Assembly: GCA_003220685.1 (NCBI GenBank)
Contig: QHTE01000058.1
Coordinates: 62,001-126,000 of the forward strand
Reading direction: 5' to 3'
From: Candidatus Rokuibacteriota bacterium
Lineage (GTDB): Bacteria; Methylomirabilota; Methylomirabilia; Rokubacteriales; CSP1-6
Length of the DNA stretch: 64,000 nt
A model generated the notes under the pieces. That model had not been told where the DNA came from. It saw nothing but the letters and a program-made list of their open reading frames with translations, and did not search any database. Both the position numbers and the translations under genes were made by a program. Below, piece by piece: positions 1 to 9,487 of this stretch (its first letter is position 1; each line of letters starts with the position of its first letter).

Positions 1-1
1 T

Positions 2-1456
2 TACGACGGCCCGGGCGTGTTCGTGTTCGGCTCGGAGCTTCGAGCGCTGCTGGAGCATCCCGATGTGCCGCGCGCGCTCGATCTTCGGAGCCTCTCGCGA
101 TATCTGCTGTTCGACGCCGTCCCCGCCCCGCACTCCATTCTCGACGGAATCGCCAAGCTCGCTCCCGCCCATACGCTCGTCGTGTCCCCCGGCGCCAAGC
201 CCCACGTGACACCGTACTGGACCCTGTCGTTCGCCCCGGACGACTCCCTCAGTGAGGCGCAATGGTGCGATCGGCTGATCGGCCGGCTCGAAGGATCGGT
301 GCGCAGCCGGCTCGTCAGCGACGTGCCCGTCGGGGTGTTCGTGAGCGGGGGGATCGACTCCGGTGCGGTCGCGGCCTTCGCGGCGCGCCACGCGAACCCC
401 AGCCCGCTGCGAACGTTCGCGATCGGGTTCGACGCGCCCAGCTACGACGAACGGGGCTTCGCCAGAATCGTCGCCGATCGGTTCGGCACCGAGCACTGCG
501 AGATCGTCTTCGGGGCGACGGACGCGTTGTCATTGATGGAACGCGTGGGCGGGCTCCTGGATGAGCCGCTCGTCGACGCCTCGTTCTTGCCGAAATACGC
601 GCTCGCCAGGGCCGCCCGCGGATCGGTCAAGGTCGCGCTCAGCGGCGACGGCGGAGACGAAATCTTCTGCGGGTATCCGACCTTTGTCGCGGATGCGCCG
701 GCCCGATGGCTTCGAGCCGCGCTCCCACCGTCGGTCCGGTGTCTGGTCACTCGCCTCGTCGATGGCCTCCCCGCGTCGTCGAAGTACGGCAGCGTCGACT
801 TTCTGCTGAAGCAGTTCATGCGGGCGCTGCCCTACCCCTCCGAAGTGCGGACGCAGCTGCTGCTGGGCGGCATCACCGCGACGGAGCAAGCGGGTCTCTT
901 GTCGGCGAGCGTGCGGCAGGCCCTCACGAGCTTCGATCCCTATGCGGAGCTGAGCACGGCGCTGGAACCGCGCCCGGTTCAGGACGAGGTGGAGAGTCTG
1001 ATCTACCACCATGCTCGGTTCTACCTCGCGGATCAGACGCTGGTCGCCATGGATCGGGCCAGCATGGCCGCCGGTCTCGAGGTCCGCGCTCCCTTTCTCG
1101 ACCCGGCGCTCGTCGAGCTCGCGGCGACGGTGCCGAGCCGGCTGAAGCTCCATGGATGGAGGACGAAGCACATCCTCAAGCGCGCATTGACGGAGATCTT
1201 GCCGCCGACGGTGGTGTGGCGGCGCAAGCAAGGCCTCGGCGTTCCCCTGGCGGCCTGGCTGCGCGGCCCCTTGCGTGACGTGATGGAATCGCAGCTGGCG
1301 AGGCTGAGTCGCCGCGGTCTCGTCGACGCCGCGGCGGTCGCGCGGCTGGCCTCGGCGCACGTGGGCGGTCGGCGCGATCATCGCAAGATCCTGTGGTCGC
1401 TGCTGATGCTCGACGCGTGGCTCGATCACTACCTGCCCCGTGACCGCTGGACGTAA
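2..1456 (+). CDS. asnB: Asparagine synthase (glutamine-hydrolysing), 5' end outside window
   Basis: Makes asparagine (or an amide on a related acceptor) from aspartate, glutamine and ATP in the cytoplasm. The frame is open from base 2, so the N-terminal glutaminase domain with its catalytic Cys2 lies mostly outside the window. What remains starts at the end of that domain (FVFGSELRALL) and includes the whole synthetase domain: the ATP-pyrophosphatase PP-loop SGGIDSGAVAA, the second signature LSGDGGDEIFCGY, and RASMAAGLEVRAPFLD. The 3' end overlaps the next gene by 17 bases. Next to a polyprenyl-sugar glycosyltransferase it may serve surface-polysaccharide synthesis rather than bulk asparagine supply; that is inference from context. 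Confidence 0.93.
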   Translation, partial: YDGPGVFVFGSELRALLEHPDVPRALDLRSLSRYLLFDAVPAPHSILDGIAKLAPAHTLVVSPGAKPHVTPYWTLSFAPDDSLSEAQWCDRLIGRLEGSVRSRLVSDVPVGVFVSGGIDSGAVAAFAARHANPSPLRTFAIGFDAPSYDERGFARIVADRFGTEHCEIVFGATDALSLMERVGGLLDEPLVDASFLPKYALARAARGSVKVALSGDGGDEIFCGYPTFVADAPARWLRAALPPSVRCLVTRLVDGLPASSKYGSVDFLLKQFMRALPYPSEVRTQLLLGGITATEQAGLLSASVRQALTSFDPYAELSTALEPRPVQDEVESLIYHHARFYLADQTLVAMDRASMAAGLEVRAPFLDPALVELAATVPSRLKLHGWRTKHILKRALTEILPPTVVWRRKQGLGVPLAAWLRGPLRDVMESQLARLSRRGLVDAAAVARLASAHVGGRRDHRKILWSLLMLDAWLDHYLPRDRWT

Positions 1457-2825
1457 CGCCCGCCGGCTCTTCGCCGGGTGGGCGCCGTATGCCGTCGCCG
1501 TCGCCCTGAGTGCGGCGATCCTCGGCTTCGACCTCGGCGAGCGCATGCTCACCACGAACGACGAAGCGAGGTTTCCGGTGATGGCCCGGGACATCCTGTC
1601 GCATGGCCACTGGCTCTTCCCCGAGACGTCCGGGGTGCCGATGCTCAACAAGCCGCCGCTTCACGCGTGGTTGATCGCGCTCGCGGGATGGCCGACCGGC
1701 GTGGTGAGCCAGCGCGTGGCCGCATTGCCGTCATGGCTCGGCGCCCTGGGCGTGGTGGCGGTGACGTGCTGGATCGCCCGGCGCCTGTTCGGCGCCGATG
1801 CGGGGCTCGCGGCGGCGTTGATCGTGGCGACGACCGCCGGGATGTTCGCGATGGCGCGCTCGGCGGTGCCCGACATGACGCTCTCGTTCGGCATCGTGGC
1901 CGCCATGGCGGCGTTCGTGGCGGCGGAGCTCGACGGCTCTCGCGGCGCGTGGGTCGGGTTCTACGCGCTCGTGGCGATGGCGTTTTGGGCAAAAGGCCCG
2001 GCCGGGCTCCTGCCCATCGTCATCGTGATCGTCTACGAGTGGGCGATCCGCGGCTGGCGGGGCTTGGCACGGATGCGACCGGGCGTGGGCGCCGTCATCG
2101 TGGTGCTCCTGGTGGCGCCGTGGTGGCTGCTCGCGGCCCACGTGGGCCGCGAGCAGTTCTTACGGGACGTCGTCCGGAACGACATGATGCAGGGCTATAG
2201 CCCGCTCCGCGCGCTGACCTGGGATCGCGCGATCCAGCCCTTCAATGCGGCGGTGACCATCGTCTTGCCGTGGTCCCTCGTCTTGCCGTTCGCCGTGTGC
2301 TGGGCGGTACGCCGCTGGAAGAGCGCGTCCGCAACCGGCGAGCGGCTGGCACTGGTGTGGTCGCTCACCGTTTTCATCCTGGTCGCAGCGTCGTCTCGCC
2401 AGCGATGGCGGTACTACCTTCCGCTGTGTGTCCCCGCGGCGCTCCTGGTCGCGGGCTGGTCACGGTCTCGTCGGGTAGGCCGCGACACGATGACCGTCGT
2501 GGCGGCCTGCGCGGTGGCGGCGGGCATCCTGATCGTCGGGGACGCCTCCCGCCTCACACGCGACAATCGCAGCACCGAATGGCGGACGATGGCCCGGGCT
2601 CTCGAACGAGCCCCGGCGCCGCTCTTTGCGCTCGACGCGCCGGAGCTCGTCTTCGCCTTCTATCTCGACAGGCCGATCAAAGCGATCTCCAGCGCGGCCG
2701 AGCTCAATGGGATCGATCCTCCTTTCTACGTGATCGCGAGAAGTCCACCCGAAGCCGCGTCATTCGCCGCCGCCTCCGAGGGCCTCGTGAACGGCCGGCG
2801 TTTCGTCCTGTGGGCGAAGCGGTAG
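1440..2825 (+). CDS. Membrane glycosyltransferase, GT39/GT83 (ArnT/PMT) class
   Basis: Integral-membrane enzyme expected to transfer a sugar from a polyprenyl-phosphate donor on the outer face of the inner membrane. After a first hydrophobic helix (residues about 13-31) comes an acidic loop with NDEARFPV and then NKPPLHAWL, matching the conserved acidic and KPP elements of the family. Many further hydrophobic segments follow to about residue 375, then a soluble tail of about 85 residues. At 461 residues it is shorter than typical ArnT (about 550). The start is a GTG inside the end of asnB, so the two genes are probably translationally coupled. The acceptor cannot be told from sequence. Confidence 0.82.
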   Translation: MTAGRNARRLFAGWAPYAVAVALSAAILGFDLGERMLTTNDEARFPVMARDILSHGHWLFPETSGVPMLNKPPLHAWLIALAGWPTGVVSQRVAALPSWLGALGVVAVTCWIARRLFGADAGLAAALIVATTAGMFAMARSAVPDMTLSFGIVAAMAAFVAAELDGSRGAWVGFYALVAMAFWAKGPAGLLPIVIVIVYEWAIRGWRGLARMRPGVGAVIVVLLVAPWWLLAAHVGREQFLRDVVRNDMMQGYSPLRALTWDRAIQPFNAAVTIVLPWSLVLPFAVCWAVRRWKSASATGERLALVWSLTVFILVAASSRQRWRYYLPLCVPAALLVAGWSRSRRVGRDTMTVVAACAVAAGILIVGDASRLTRDNRSTEWRTMARALERAPAPLFALDAPELVFAFYLDRPIKAISSAAELNGIDPPFYVIARSPPEAASFAAASEGLVNGRRFVLWAKR

Positions 2826-2984
2826 ATCCCCTTCGGCGGCGACGGGATTCTGAGTGTGCAGCGCGCGCCGTGAACGAGACGTCTGTGACCAGGGGGGCGC
2901 TGCCGACCGAAGGCGGAGGCATCGGTGGCTCCGCGCGCCGAGCGGCGGTTGACGTGCCCGGCGCGGGAGCCCGTTGCAGGAGTT

Positions 2985-4205
2985 CTAGACGACTTCTTTG
3001 GCCTTGAGCTCTTCCAGGTCCTTCGCGGTGAGGCCCAGCCACTCGGCATAGATCGCGGTGTTGTGCTCGCCGAGCAGCGGTGAGCGGTCCACCGCGACGT
3101 GCGAGTCGGACATCTTCACCGGCCATCCTGGTAGGGTGAACTTTCCGCGCTTGGGGTGGTCGACGGTCACGATCATCTCGCGCTTCTGGAGCGCGGGATC
3201 CTGCGTGATCTCCATCGTGTCGTAGACGGCCCCGGCGGGGACGCCGGCGTCGCCCAGGACCTGCATGACCTCGGCCTTGCTGCGGCTCTGAGTGAACTCG
3301 TTCAGGATGCGGTCCACCTCGTCGTGGTTGGCCCAGCGCCGCTCCGGCGAGTTGAAGCGCTCGTCGCCGATCAGGTCGGCCCGGCCGATGGCCTTCAACA
3401 GCCGGTCCCAGTGGCGGTTGCCCGCGCGGGTGGTATAGATGAAGCAGTAGTCGTTGAGGCCTCCGCCCTTGCACTTGTAGAGACCGCTGGGCGCGGTCGT
3501 GCCCAGCGCGCTGCGATTACCCGAGCGCACCGCGGCCTTGCCGCTGACGGCCTGGCGCGCGAAGGCGATGCGGCTGAAGTTGATCACGGCGTCCTGCATG
3601 GCCACCTTGATGTGCTGGCCCCGGCCGGTGCGCTCGCGCTGGTGCAGCGCGGCCAGGATGCCGATGGCGCAGTGCAGGCCCGTGCCCGTGTCGCCGATGG
3701 TCGGTCCGGGCTTGAGGGGCTCGGTCTCCGTCGTCCCGGTCAAGCTCAGGGCCCCGCCCACGGATTGAGCGATCATGTCGAAGCTCACGAAGTTCTCGTA
3801 GGGACCGTCGCCAAACCCCTTGACCTGCGCATAGATGAGCCGAGGATTGATCTGCCGGACGACGTCGTAGCCGAAGCCCAGGCGCTCGATGGCGCCGGGG
3901 GCGAAATTCTCGATCATGACGTCGGCCTTCTTCAACATCTCCGTGAAGATCTCACGACCGCGCGGGCTCGAGAGGTTCAGGGTGACGCTGCGCTTGTTGG
4001 CGTTGAGCAGCATGAAGTAGTGCGAATCCACCCCAGGCTTGTCGGTGGACGCCCCGCGCCCCTGGTCGCCGCCCTTGGGATTCTCGATCTTGATGACGTT
4101 GGCGCCCAGCCATGCGAGCGCCTCGGTGCACGAGGTTCCGGCCTCGAACTGGGTCAGGTCGAGGACCTTCACATCCTCTAGCGCAGTCTTCTGTGACTGT
4201 GACAT
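2985..4205 (-). CDS. CaiB/BaiF class III CoA-transferase, formyl-CoA:oxalate CoA-transferase-like
   Basis: Moves CoA between carboxylic acids through an aspartyl-CoA anhydride. The 406-residue length is normal for class III enzymes. Visible motifs are FEAGTSCTEALAWLGANVIK near the N-terminus, NKRSVTLNL, the segment GPTIGDTGTGLHCAIGILAA carrying the expected catalytic Asp, and TGRGQHIKVAMQDA. The C-terminus (LEELKAKEVV) and NDYCFIYTTRAGNRHWD resemble Frc of oxalate degraders, so oxalate/formate is a reasonable first guess, but no oxalyl-CoA decarboxylase gene is present in the window and other dicarboxylates or aromatic acids are possible. It stands alone, with a GGAG-type ribosome site before the ATG. 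Confidence 0.9.
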   Translation of the reverse strand: MSQSQKTALEDVKVLDLTQFEAGTSCTEALAWLGANVIKIENPKGGDQGRGASTDKPGVDSHYFMLLNANKRSVTLNLSSPRGREIFTEMLKKADVMIENFAPGAIERLGFGYDVVRQINPRLIYAQVKGFGDGPYENFVSFDMIAQSVGGALSLTGTTETEPLKPGPTIGDTGTGLHCAIGILAALHQRERTGRGQHIKVAMQDAVINFSRIAFARQAVSGKAAVRSGNRSALGTTAPSGLYKCKGGGLNDYCFIYTTRAGNRHWDRLLKAIGRADLIGDERFNSPERRWANHDEVDRILNEFTQSRSKAEVMQVLGDAGVPAGAVYDTMEITQDPALQKREMIVTVDHPKRGKFTLPGWPVKMSDSHVAVDRSPLLGEHNTAIYAEWLGLTAKDLEELKAKEVV

Positions 4206-4407
4206 GGTGTGGGCTCTCCTGTTCGCGCGAGCGGTTCAGTGCGTCACGCGACGCCGATCGTACCACGACAGAACACTCTGGAGGTGAATCGCCTCGCGGG
4301 GTTTCATCGGGGTCCTCGGCTTCTCCGCAGACGCCGTCCCGAACGAAGTAATCCGCAGACAACCGGGGCCGGACGCGCTAGACTTCGGTTGGTCGCGTTG
4401 GGCAGGG

Positions 4408-4830
4408 TCACTCTTGGACCAATGTCGATGTCGTATCGGGAGGCGGGGGGAACACCATCTCTAACCACAGCTCGTGACATCGAGAATGGAAGTGCAGCTC
4501 TCTTCCGTCCGCGCGTGCAGGATCGGATGGATAAACCGGGTGAACATCGAGAGTTCGCCTGCTGCACGCGGCGCATAGGCAACCTGGCCGTTTACACAGC
4601 TGCTGGGTCGGCTTCGCGATTGTCCGGCGGATGGCGTCGGGGAAGCGCGACTGGAGCTGCGCCTTGATCCAGACGCACTCGGCGCACAGTCTATCGCTCT
4701 TCAGCTCGGCAATCTCGTGGCAGACTCTGCAGACCTGTTTGATCTTCCGTCTGTCGAGGAAACTCAGCCGTACTGTGGGCACTACGGTCCCTCCCAGTGA
4801 AAAAGTTGCGGACGAGAGACCGCCCTTCAA
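4408..4830 (-). CDS. Small Cys-rich putative zinc-binding protein, unknown function
   Basis: A 140-residue protein I do not recognise. It has three clusters of likely metal ligands: CRVCHE with a following CAEC about 20 residues later, then CKRPGCLCAAC, then HFHSRCHELW near the C-terminus. The first pair looks like a treble-clef or zinc-ribbon knuckle. The conserved-looking metal sites and the absence of any competing gene on the other strand make it likely to be real, but no signal peptide or membrane segment is seen. It is divergent from the secreted propeller gene that begins 322 bases away. DNA or RNA binding is possible; nothing proves it. Confidence 0.6.
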   Translation of the reverse strand: MKGGLSSATFSLGGTVVPTVRLSFLDRRKIKQVCRVCHEIAELKSDRLCAECVWIKAQLQSRFPDAIRRTIAKPTQQLCKRPGCLCAACSRRTLDVHPVYPSDPARADGRELHFHSRCHELWLEMVFPPPPDTTSTLVQE

Positions 4831-5152
4831 TCCGAATGCCGTCAGCCAGTGGTTCGAAGAATCAACCGCTTACACTGGGAATCGCCTCGATATGTCGAGA
4901 CAGTCTGGCCAATCGGAGCGGTCCTCGAGCGGGCGTGTTTTGAGGGTAACTCGCCTGGTTGGCCCGCTCGTTGGTCACCCTGTCCCGGCGATCCGCATGC
5001 AACTCTTTGATTCTTCTGACCGCTGGCCACCGGCATCCGGTTTGCCTCGTCAACCTGAGACCCGTCGTCATCATTGGCCTGCCCGCCCGAGCTCTTCCGG
5101 GAACGGAGACGGGCACACCGTCAGACACCGCCGACGATAAGAGGAGACCACA
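4831..5152. other. Intergenic region between divergent genes
   Basis: About 320 bases between the Cys-rich gene (minus) and the secreted propeller gene (plus). It must hold both promoters. I see no recognisable operator, RNA gene or coding sequence, only a GAGGAGACCACA ribosome site immediately before the ATG at 5153. Confidence 0.5.
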
Positions 5153-6646
5153 ATGAGCCGCCCGTGGATTCGAGGCTGTTTGCTTAGTCAGGTTCTCGCT
5201 TTCTTCTTTGCAACGAACCTGTACGCGCAGACCAATTTCGTGTACACGAACGACGACGTGTCGGGCCAAAACACCGTGTCAGGGTTCGCCGTGGCGGGGA
5301 ACGGCGCCTTGACGCCGGTACCCGGCTCGCCGTTCCTGACCGGGGGGACGGGCACCGGTGGCGGGCTTCTCGCGGTAAACCGCGCCGCGACCTGTTCGAC
5401 GCAGAAGCTCATCTACGTCTCCAACGCCGGGAGCAATAATGTCAGCGGCTTCTCCGTGGACCCATCCACGGGTCGCCTCACCCTCGTCCCCGGCTCTCCA
5501 TTTCCGACGGGCGGTCTCAGCCTTGGTGGAATCGCGCTGGCGTGCACACCCGATGGGCGATTCCTCATGGCCGCCTCGGGCGGCTCGAGCGACATCACGG
5601 TGTTCAGCATCGCCGGCGACGGCGCCCTCACACCCGCCGGCTCTCCGTTCGCTACCACGGTCGCCCCGGAGGGTATCAAGATCTCGCCCGACGGAAAGTT
5701 CTTGGCAGCGGCTCTCACGGGCATCAACTCGATGGAGATGTTCAGCATCGCGCTTAATGGGTCGCTCGCACTGGTTCCAGACTCACCGTTCCTAGGGGCT
5801 TCGACGGATGGAGCTCTTGCCGGCGTCGACATCAATTGCGCCAGCACTGTGATGTTTGGAGGTTCCGTAGTCGGTACGACCACCATCGTCGACGTCTTCG
5901 ACATCGCGACCACCGGGGCGTTGACACCCCGCTCGCCGTTCACTCCTGGCGTGGGAGTTAGCTCGGGCGTTGTGCTGCTCAGTCCGAACGAGCGCCTGCT
6001 GTTTGTCAGCAACCAACTAAGCAATTCGGTCACCGTGGCTTCTGTCGCGCCCAACGCAAGCCTCTCGTTGGTTACGGGTTCGCCCTTCGCCGCGCCTGGA
6101 AGCAACTTGCCGAGTGGGATGGCGATGGACCAGGCCGGGAACTTTCTGTATGTCGCAGACGGCGGCAAAGTCTACGGCTATACCGTCGCGAACAATGGCG
6201 TGCTGGCGCCTGTTCCCGGTTCTCCTTTCCTCCCGAATCCTCCGGCGAGCCGCGTGCTGTCGCTCACGGCGTTTCCGGGCAAGACGTGCAATCAGCCTCC
6301 GGACTGCTCCGCGGCGATCGCCAGCCCGTCAACGGTCTGGCCGCCGACTGGCGAGATGGTCCCTATCAGCCTGTCCGGCGTGACCGATCCCGACGGCGAT
6401 CCCGTGACGATCACGGCGACCAGCGTCTCCAATAGCGAGCAACGGTACCGCGGGTGCTCGGGGGACGCGACGTGCTCTCCCCTGGCCGTCCGTGCGGAGC
6501 GTGACGGGGATGGCGACGGCCGTGTCTACAAGATCCAGTTCACGGCGTCGGACGGGCGAGGCGGTGCTTGCACCGGTGAGGTGAATGTGTGCGTGCCGCA
6601 TGACCAGGGACACGACAGTCCATGTGGCGACGGCGACGACGACTGA
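5153..6646 (+). CDS. Secreted lactonase-like seven-bladed beta-propeller protein
   Basis: Exported protein with an N-terminal signal peptide (hydrophobic core about residues 9-22, probable cleavage after YAQ). Residues about 27-385 form repeated blades, each with a near-identical phrase of the type GALTPVPGSPF, NVSGFSVDPSTG or FLYVADGGK, which is the pattern of the YncE / 6-phosphogluconolactonase-like propeller family. A C-terminal domain of about 115 residues (from PPDCSAAIASPSTV) contains DPDGDPVTITATSV, as in cadherin/Ig-like extracellular modules, and several cysteines that could form disulfides; it ends in an Asp-rich tail. Catalytic activity is not implied; many such proteins are surface or binding proteins. 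Confidence 0.8.
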   Translation: MSRPWIRGCLLSQVLAFFFATNLYAQTNFVYTNDDVSGQNTVSGFAVAGNGALTPVPGSPFLTGGTGTGGGLLAVNRAATCSTQKLIYVSNAGSNNVSGFSVDPSTGRLTLVPGSPFPTGGLSLGGIALACTPDGRFLMAASGGSSDITVFSIAGDGALTPAGSPFATTVAPEGIKISPDGKFLAAALTGINSMEMFSIALNGSLALVPDSPFLGASTDGALAGVDINCASTVMFGGSVVGTTTIVDVFDIATTGALTPRSPFTPGVGVSSGVVLLSPNERLLFVSNQLSNSVTVASVAPNASLSLVTGSPFAAPGSNLPSGMAMDQAGNFLYVADGGKVYGYTVANNGVLAPVPGSPFLPNPPASRVLSLTAFPGKTCNQPPDCSAAIASPSTVWPPTGEMVPISLSGVTDPDGDPVTITATSVSNSEQRYRGCSGDATCSPLAVRAERDGDGDGRVYKIQFTASDGRGGACTGEVNVCVPHDQGHDSPCGDGDDD

Positions 6647-6679
6647 CCACTGTTCGATTCGCTCCAATAGACGGGCGGA

Positions 6680-7861
6680 TCAGACGGGCCGAGTAGCCGA
6701 GCCCGCCACGGCCCGAACGAAGCGCTCTACCTCGGACTCGTCGTTGTAGTAGTGCAAGCTGGCGCGGACGAGCGCGTCGACGCCGCGCGCGGGCATATCG
6801 ATTTGCGACAGGCGCGCCTCGTGGACGTTGATGTTCACGGCGCGCAGCCGGTCGCGCGTCCGGCGCGCGGCTTCGCCGTCCTTGAGAAAGCTGACGATCC
6901 CGCACTGCTCCACGCCGCGATCGTGCACGCTCACGCCGGGTCGCTTGACGAGCTCGCGCCGCAGCAGCGCGCCGAGCGCCTTGACCCGGGCTTCGATCGC
7001 GTCGATGCCCACCCGCAGCGTGTAGCGGGCAGCGACACCCAGGCCGATCTGGCCGGCGATGAATCGCTCCCAGTTTTCGAACCGCCGCGCGTCGTCACGG
7101 ACGACGTAGGTGTCGGCGTCGGTCAAGGTGGCGGCGTGGAGATCGATGAACGGCGGCTCGAGCCTCTCGATGGTGTCGCGCCGCACGTAAAGGAAGCCCG
7201 TGCCGCGGGGCCCGCGCAGGTACTTGCGGCCCGTGGCCGAGAGCATGTGGCAGCCGATCCGCCGCACGTCGACCGCGAGCTGGCCGACCGACTGGCAGGC
7301 ATCGAGCAGATAGAGGATTCCGTGGCGCGCTGCGATGCGGCCGACGTCGGCCGCCGGATTGACGAGCCCGCCTCGCCCCGGCACGTGCGTGATCGCGATC
7401 AGCTTCGTGCGCGGACCGATCGCGTGCTCCAGCGCGGCGACGTCGAGCTGCCCAGACGCGTCGCTGTCGACCACGTCGATCTCGATCCCCGCGCGCGCCT
7501 TGATCTGCAAGAAAGCGAGGTAGTTCGACAGGTACTCGGCCCGCGCGGTGACGACGCGGTCGCCCGCCCGGAACGGTACCGCGTAGAACGCCATGTCCCA
7601 CGCGCGTGTGGCATTTTCGACGACCGCGATCTCGTCCGGGTGCGCTCCGATCAGCGTGGCGACGGCGTCGTAGACGTCCGCGAGGCGATCGGCCGCTTCG
7701 GCCGCCGCTTCGTAGCCGCCGATGGCGGCCTCGCGCGCCAGGTGACTGGTCACCGCCTCGAGGATCGGACGCGGCGGCAAGGCGGCGCCCGCGTTGTTGA
7801 AGTGGATCACGTTGGCCACGCCGGGTGTGTCCGATCTGAGCCGCGGGACGTCGAGCGTCAT
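6680..7861 (-). CDS. Class V aminotransferase family protein (PLP enzyme)
   Basis: Fold-type I PLP enzyme of the cysteine-desulfurase / isopenicillin-epimerase group, 393 residues. The substrate-side NNAGAALPP motif, the PLP-stacking region [12 protein letters not shown], the cofactor aspartate in [10 protein letters not shown] and the Schiff-base lysine in [13 protein letters not shown] are all present. Without the active-site Cys loop of IscS it is more likely a C-S lyase, epimerase or aminotransferase acting on a small amino acid. It is last in a minus-strand operon; only 6 bases separate it from the solute-binding protein upstream, so the imported compound and this enzyme may be linked. 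Confidence 0.85.
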   Translation of the reverse strand: MTLDVPRLRSDTPGVANVIHFNNAGAALPPRPILEAVTSHLAREAAIGGYEAAAEAADRLADVYDAVATLIGAHPDEIAVVENATRAWDMAFYAVPFRAGDRVVTARAEYLSNYLAFLQIKARAGIEIDVVDSDASGQLDVAALEHAIGPRTKLIAITHVPGRGGLVNPAADVGRIAARHGILYLLDACQSVGQLAVDVRRIGCHMLSATGRKYLRGPRGTGFLYVRRDTIERLEPPFIDLHAATLTDADTYVVRDDARRFENWERFIAGQIGLGVAARYTLRVGIDAIEARVKALGALLRRELVKRPGVSVHDRGVEQCGIVSFLKDGEAARRTRDRLRAVNINVHEARLSQIDMPARGVDALVRASLHYYNDESEVERFVRAVAGSATRPV

Positions 7862-7867
7862 CGTTTC

Positions 7868-9433
7868 CTAGTCCTTCACCTTCAAGTCCTCCCACGGATA
7901 TGCGTACCCGGTGGTGATGGTCGGGAAGACGTCCTGCCATTTCTGCGCCGCGACCCGAGGGCCGATCGCGTTGATGAACGCGTGGCGGAACACCGGGACC
8001 ACGTAGTAATTCTCGAGGATCCCGCGCTGGATCTCCTCGGCCAGTTTCTTTCGCTCCGCCGGATTGATCGACCGCTCGTACTGGTCGAACTTCCCGTCGA
8101 GATCCGTCACGCAAATGCGGTCACGAGAGTTGAAGCCGCCGCACTTGAAGAAGGCTTCGTACCAGAATGACCAGCTCCCGGCGATTCTGGTGGCCTGAAA
8201 GATGATCTGGGTGCCGGGCCAGTCTTTGAGCCCGCCCTGCAGGCGCTGTAGGAAAATGCCGCGCTCCATGGTCTGCAGCCTGGCCCGGATGCCGATTTCG
8301 CGAAGCTGCGCGATGACTCGCTCGCCCCGGGAATAGAACGGGGGTACGGGCGTCACCCAGTCCACGTCGAACCCGTTGGGAAATCCCGCCTCGCGCATCA
8401 GCTGCTTCGCTCGCTCGACGTTGCGCTCGAACTCGGGCCACTCGATCGCGTACTGCACGTCGTTGTTGATCCAGTTGCCGGTCGGCTTGCCCAGCCCCCC
8501 CGACTCTGCCTGGTTGATGGCCCGCCGGTCGATGGCCAGGCTCACCGCTTCGCGCACCCGCTTGTCACGAAACGGATTCTTGGGATCCTGGAATCCGGGG
8601 AACTCCAGCCACCAGGATCCGGAGAGCACCGGCGCCAGCATGACGCCCGGAAGCTTTCCGACCTTGTTGATCAGCTCGCCGGGAACGAAGTAGATGATAT
8701 CCGCCTCGCCGCGCTCCAGCATGGCGACACGGGTGGCCGCCTCTGGCACCGAGATCATCACCAGCTGCTTCACGTTCACCTTGACGCCCGGCTCCTGGCG
8801 GACGAGCCTGTAAGGACCCGCTCCGATCGGCTTCTGCTTGAAGGCGTCAGCCCCCACCTGCTTGTAGTACTTCTCGGGCACCACCCAGCCGGCCCCGGCG
8901 ACATTCGCGGTCCCGAAGAGGACGGCGAAATCGAGGAAGGGCTCCTTGAAGAGGAAGCGGATCGTGCGGTCGTCCACGATCTCGACACGGTCCGTCTTTC
9001 TTTTGAACACGTCGGCCTTGGCCCCGCGGTAGCTCTCATAGCTGAACTTGACATCTTGCGGAGTGACGGGCTCGCCGTTCTGGAACTTGATCCCTTTGCG
9101 CAGCGTGAACGTGGCGCTCTTCGAATCCGCGGCGAGCGTGAAGTGCTCGGCCAGCGCGAGGTGGTTGTAGAGCTCGGTGCCCTGATTCTTGATGAGGGCG
9201 TCGTGGATCGCAGTGATGAAGTTGTCCGGCGTGGCGGTGCCGTCGTGATCCTGGGGGTCCAGCCAGCGGGTTGCGAGGCCGGCATGCCAGGCGAGGACGA
9301 TCTTGCCCTTGGCCGCGGCCAGGGCCGGTGGCGAGGAGGATACGGTCACCGAGGTGGCCGCGGTCAGAGTCAGGCCGACGGCCAGCAGCCAGAACAGCGG
9401 CCGTGCCGTGAGTCGCGAGCGCTTGGGGCCCAT
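7868..9433 (-). CDS. ABC transporter substrate-binding protein, family 5 (peptide/nickel type)
   Basis: Periplasmic binding protein of the SBP_5 / DppA-OppA class, 521 residues. It has a long N-terminal signal peptide ending in ALAAAKG. The family landmarks are present: the opening strand with the DPQDHDG loop, FTLRKGIKFQNGEPVTPQDVKFSYE, IGAGPYRLVRQEPGV, and the C-terminal VREAVSLAIDRRAINQ followed by AKQLMREAGFPNGFDVDW. No permease or ATPase gene lies next to it, so it must borrow a membrane partner encoded elsewhere. It sits in a tight operon between two PLP enzymes, which suggests an amino-acid-like or peptide ligand. Confidence 0.9.
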   Translation of the reverse strand: MGPKRSRLTARPLFWLLAVGLTLTAATSVTVSSSPPALAAAKGKIVLAWHAGLATRWLDPQDHDGTATPDNFITAIHDALIKNQGTELYNHLALAEHFTLAADSKSATFTLRKGIKFQNGEPVTPQDVKFSYESYRGAKADVFKRKTDRVEIVDDRTIRFLFKEPFLDFAVLFGTANVAGAGWVVPEKYYKQVGADAFKQKPIGAGPYRLVRQEPGVKVNVKQLVMISVPEAATRVAMLERGEADIIYFVPGELINKVGKLPGVMLAPVLSGSWWLEFPGFQDPKNPFRDKRVREAVSLAIDRRAINQAESGGLGKPTGNWINNDVQYAIEWPEFERNVERAKQLMREAGFPNGFDVDWVTPVPPFYSRGERVIAQLREIGIRARLQTMERGIFLQRLQGGLKDWPGTQIIFQATRIAGSWSFWYEAFFKCGGFNSRDRICVTDLDGKFDQYERSINPAERKKLAEEIQRGILENYYVVPVFRHAFINAIGPRVAAQKWQDVFPTITTGYAYPWEDLKVKD

Positions 9434-9487
9434 TTTCGCTCTCCCCCTCTCTGGCCGTGCCCGAAGGAATGGAGCCGCCGGCGCGGT

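Noticed and set aside
3156-4181. Long open frame opposite the CoA-transferase gene
   Set aside because: A shadow of a high-GC gene in another frame; the CoA-transferase on the other strand is certain.
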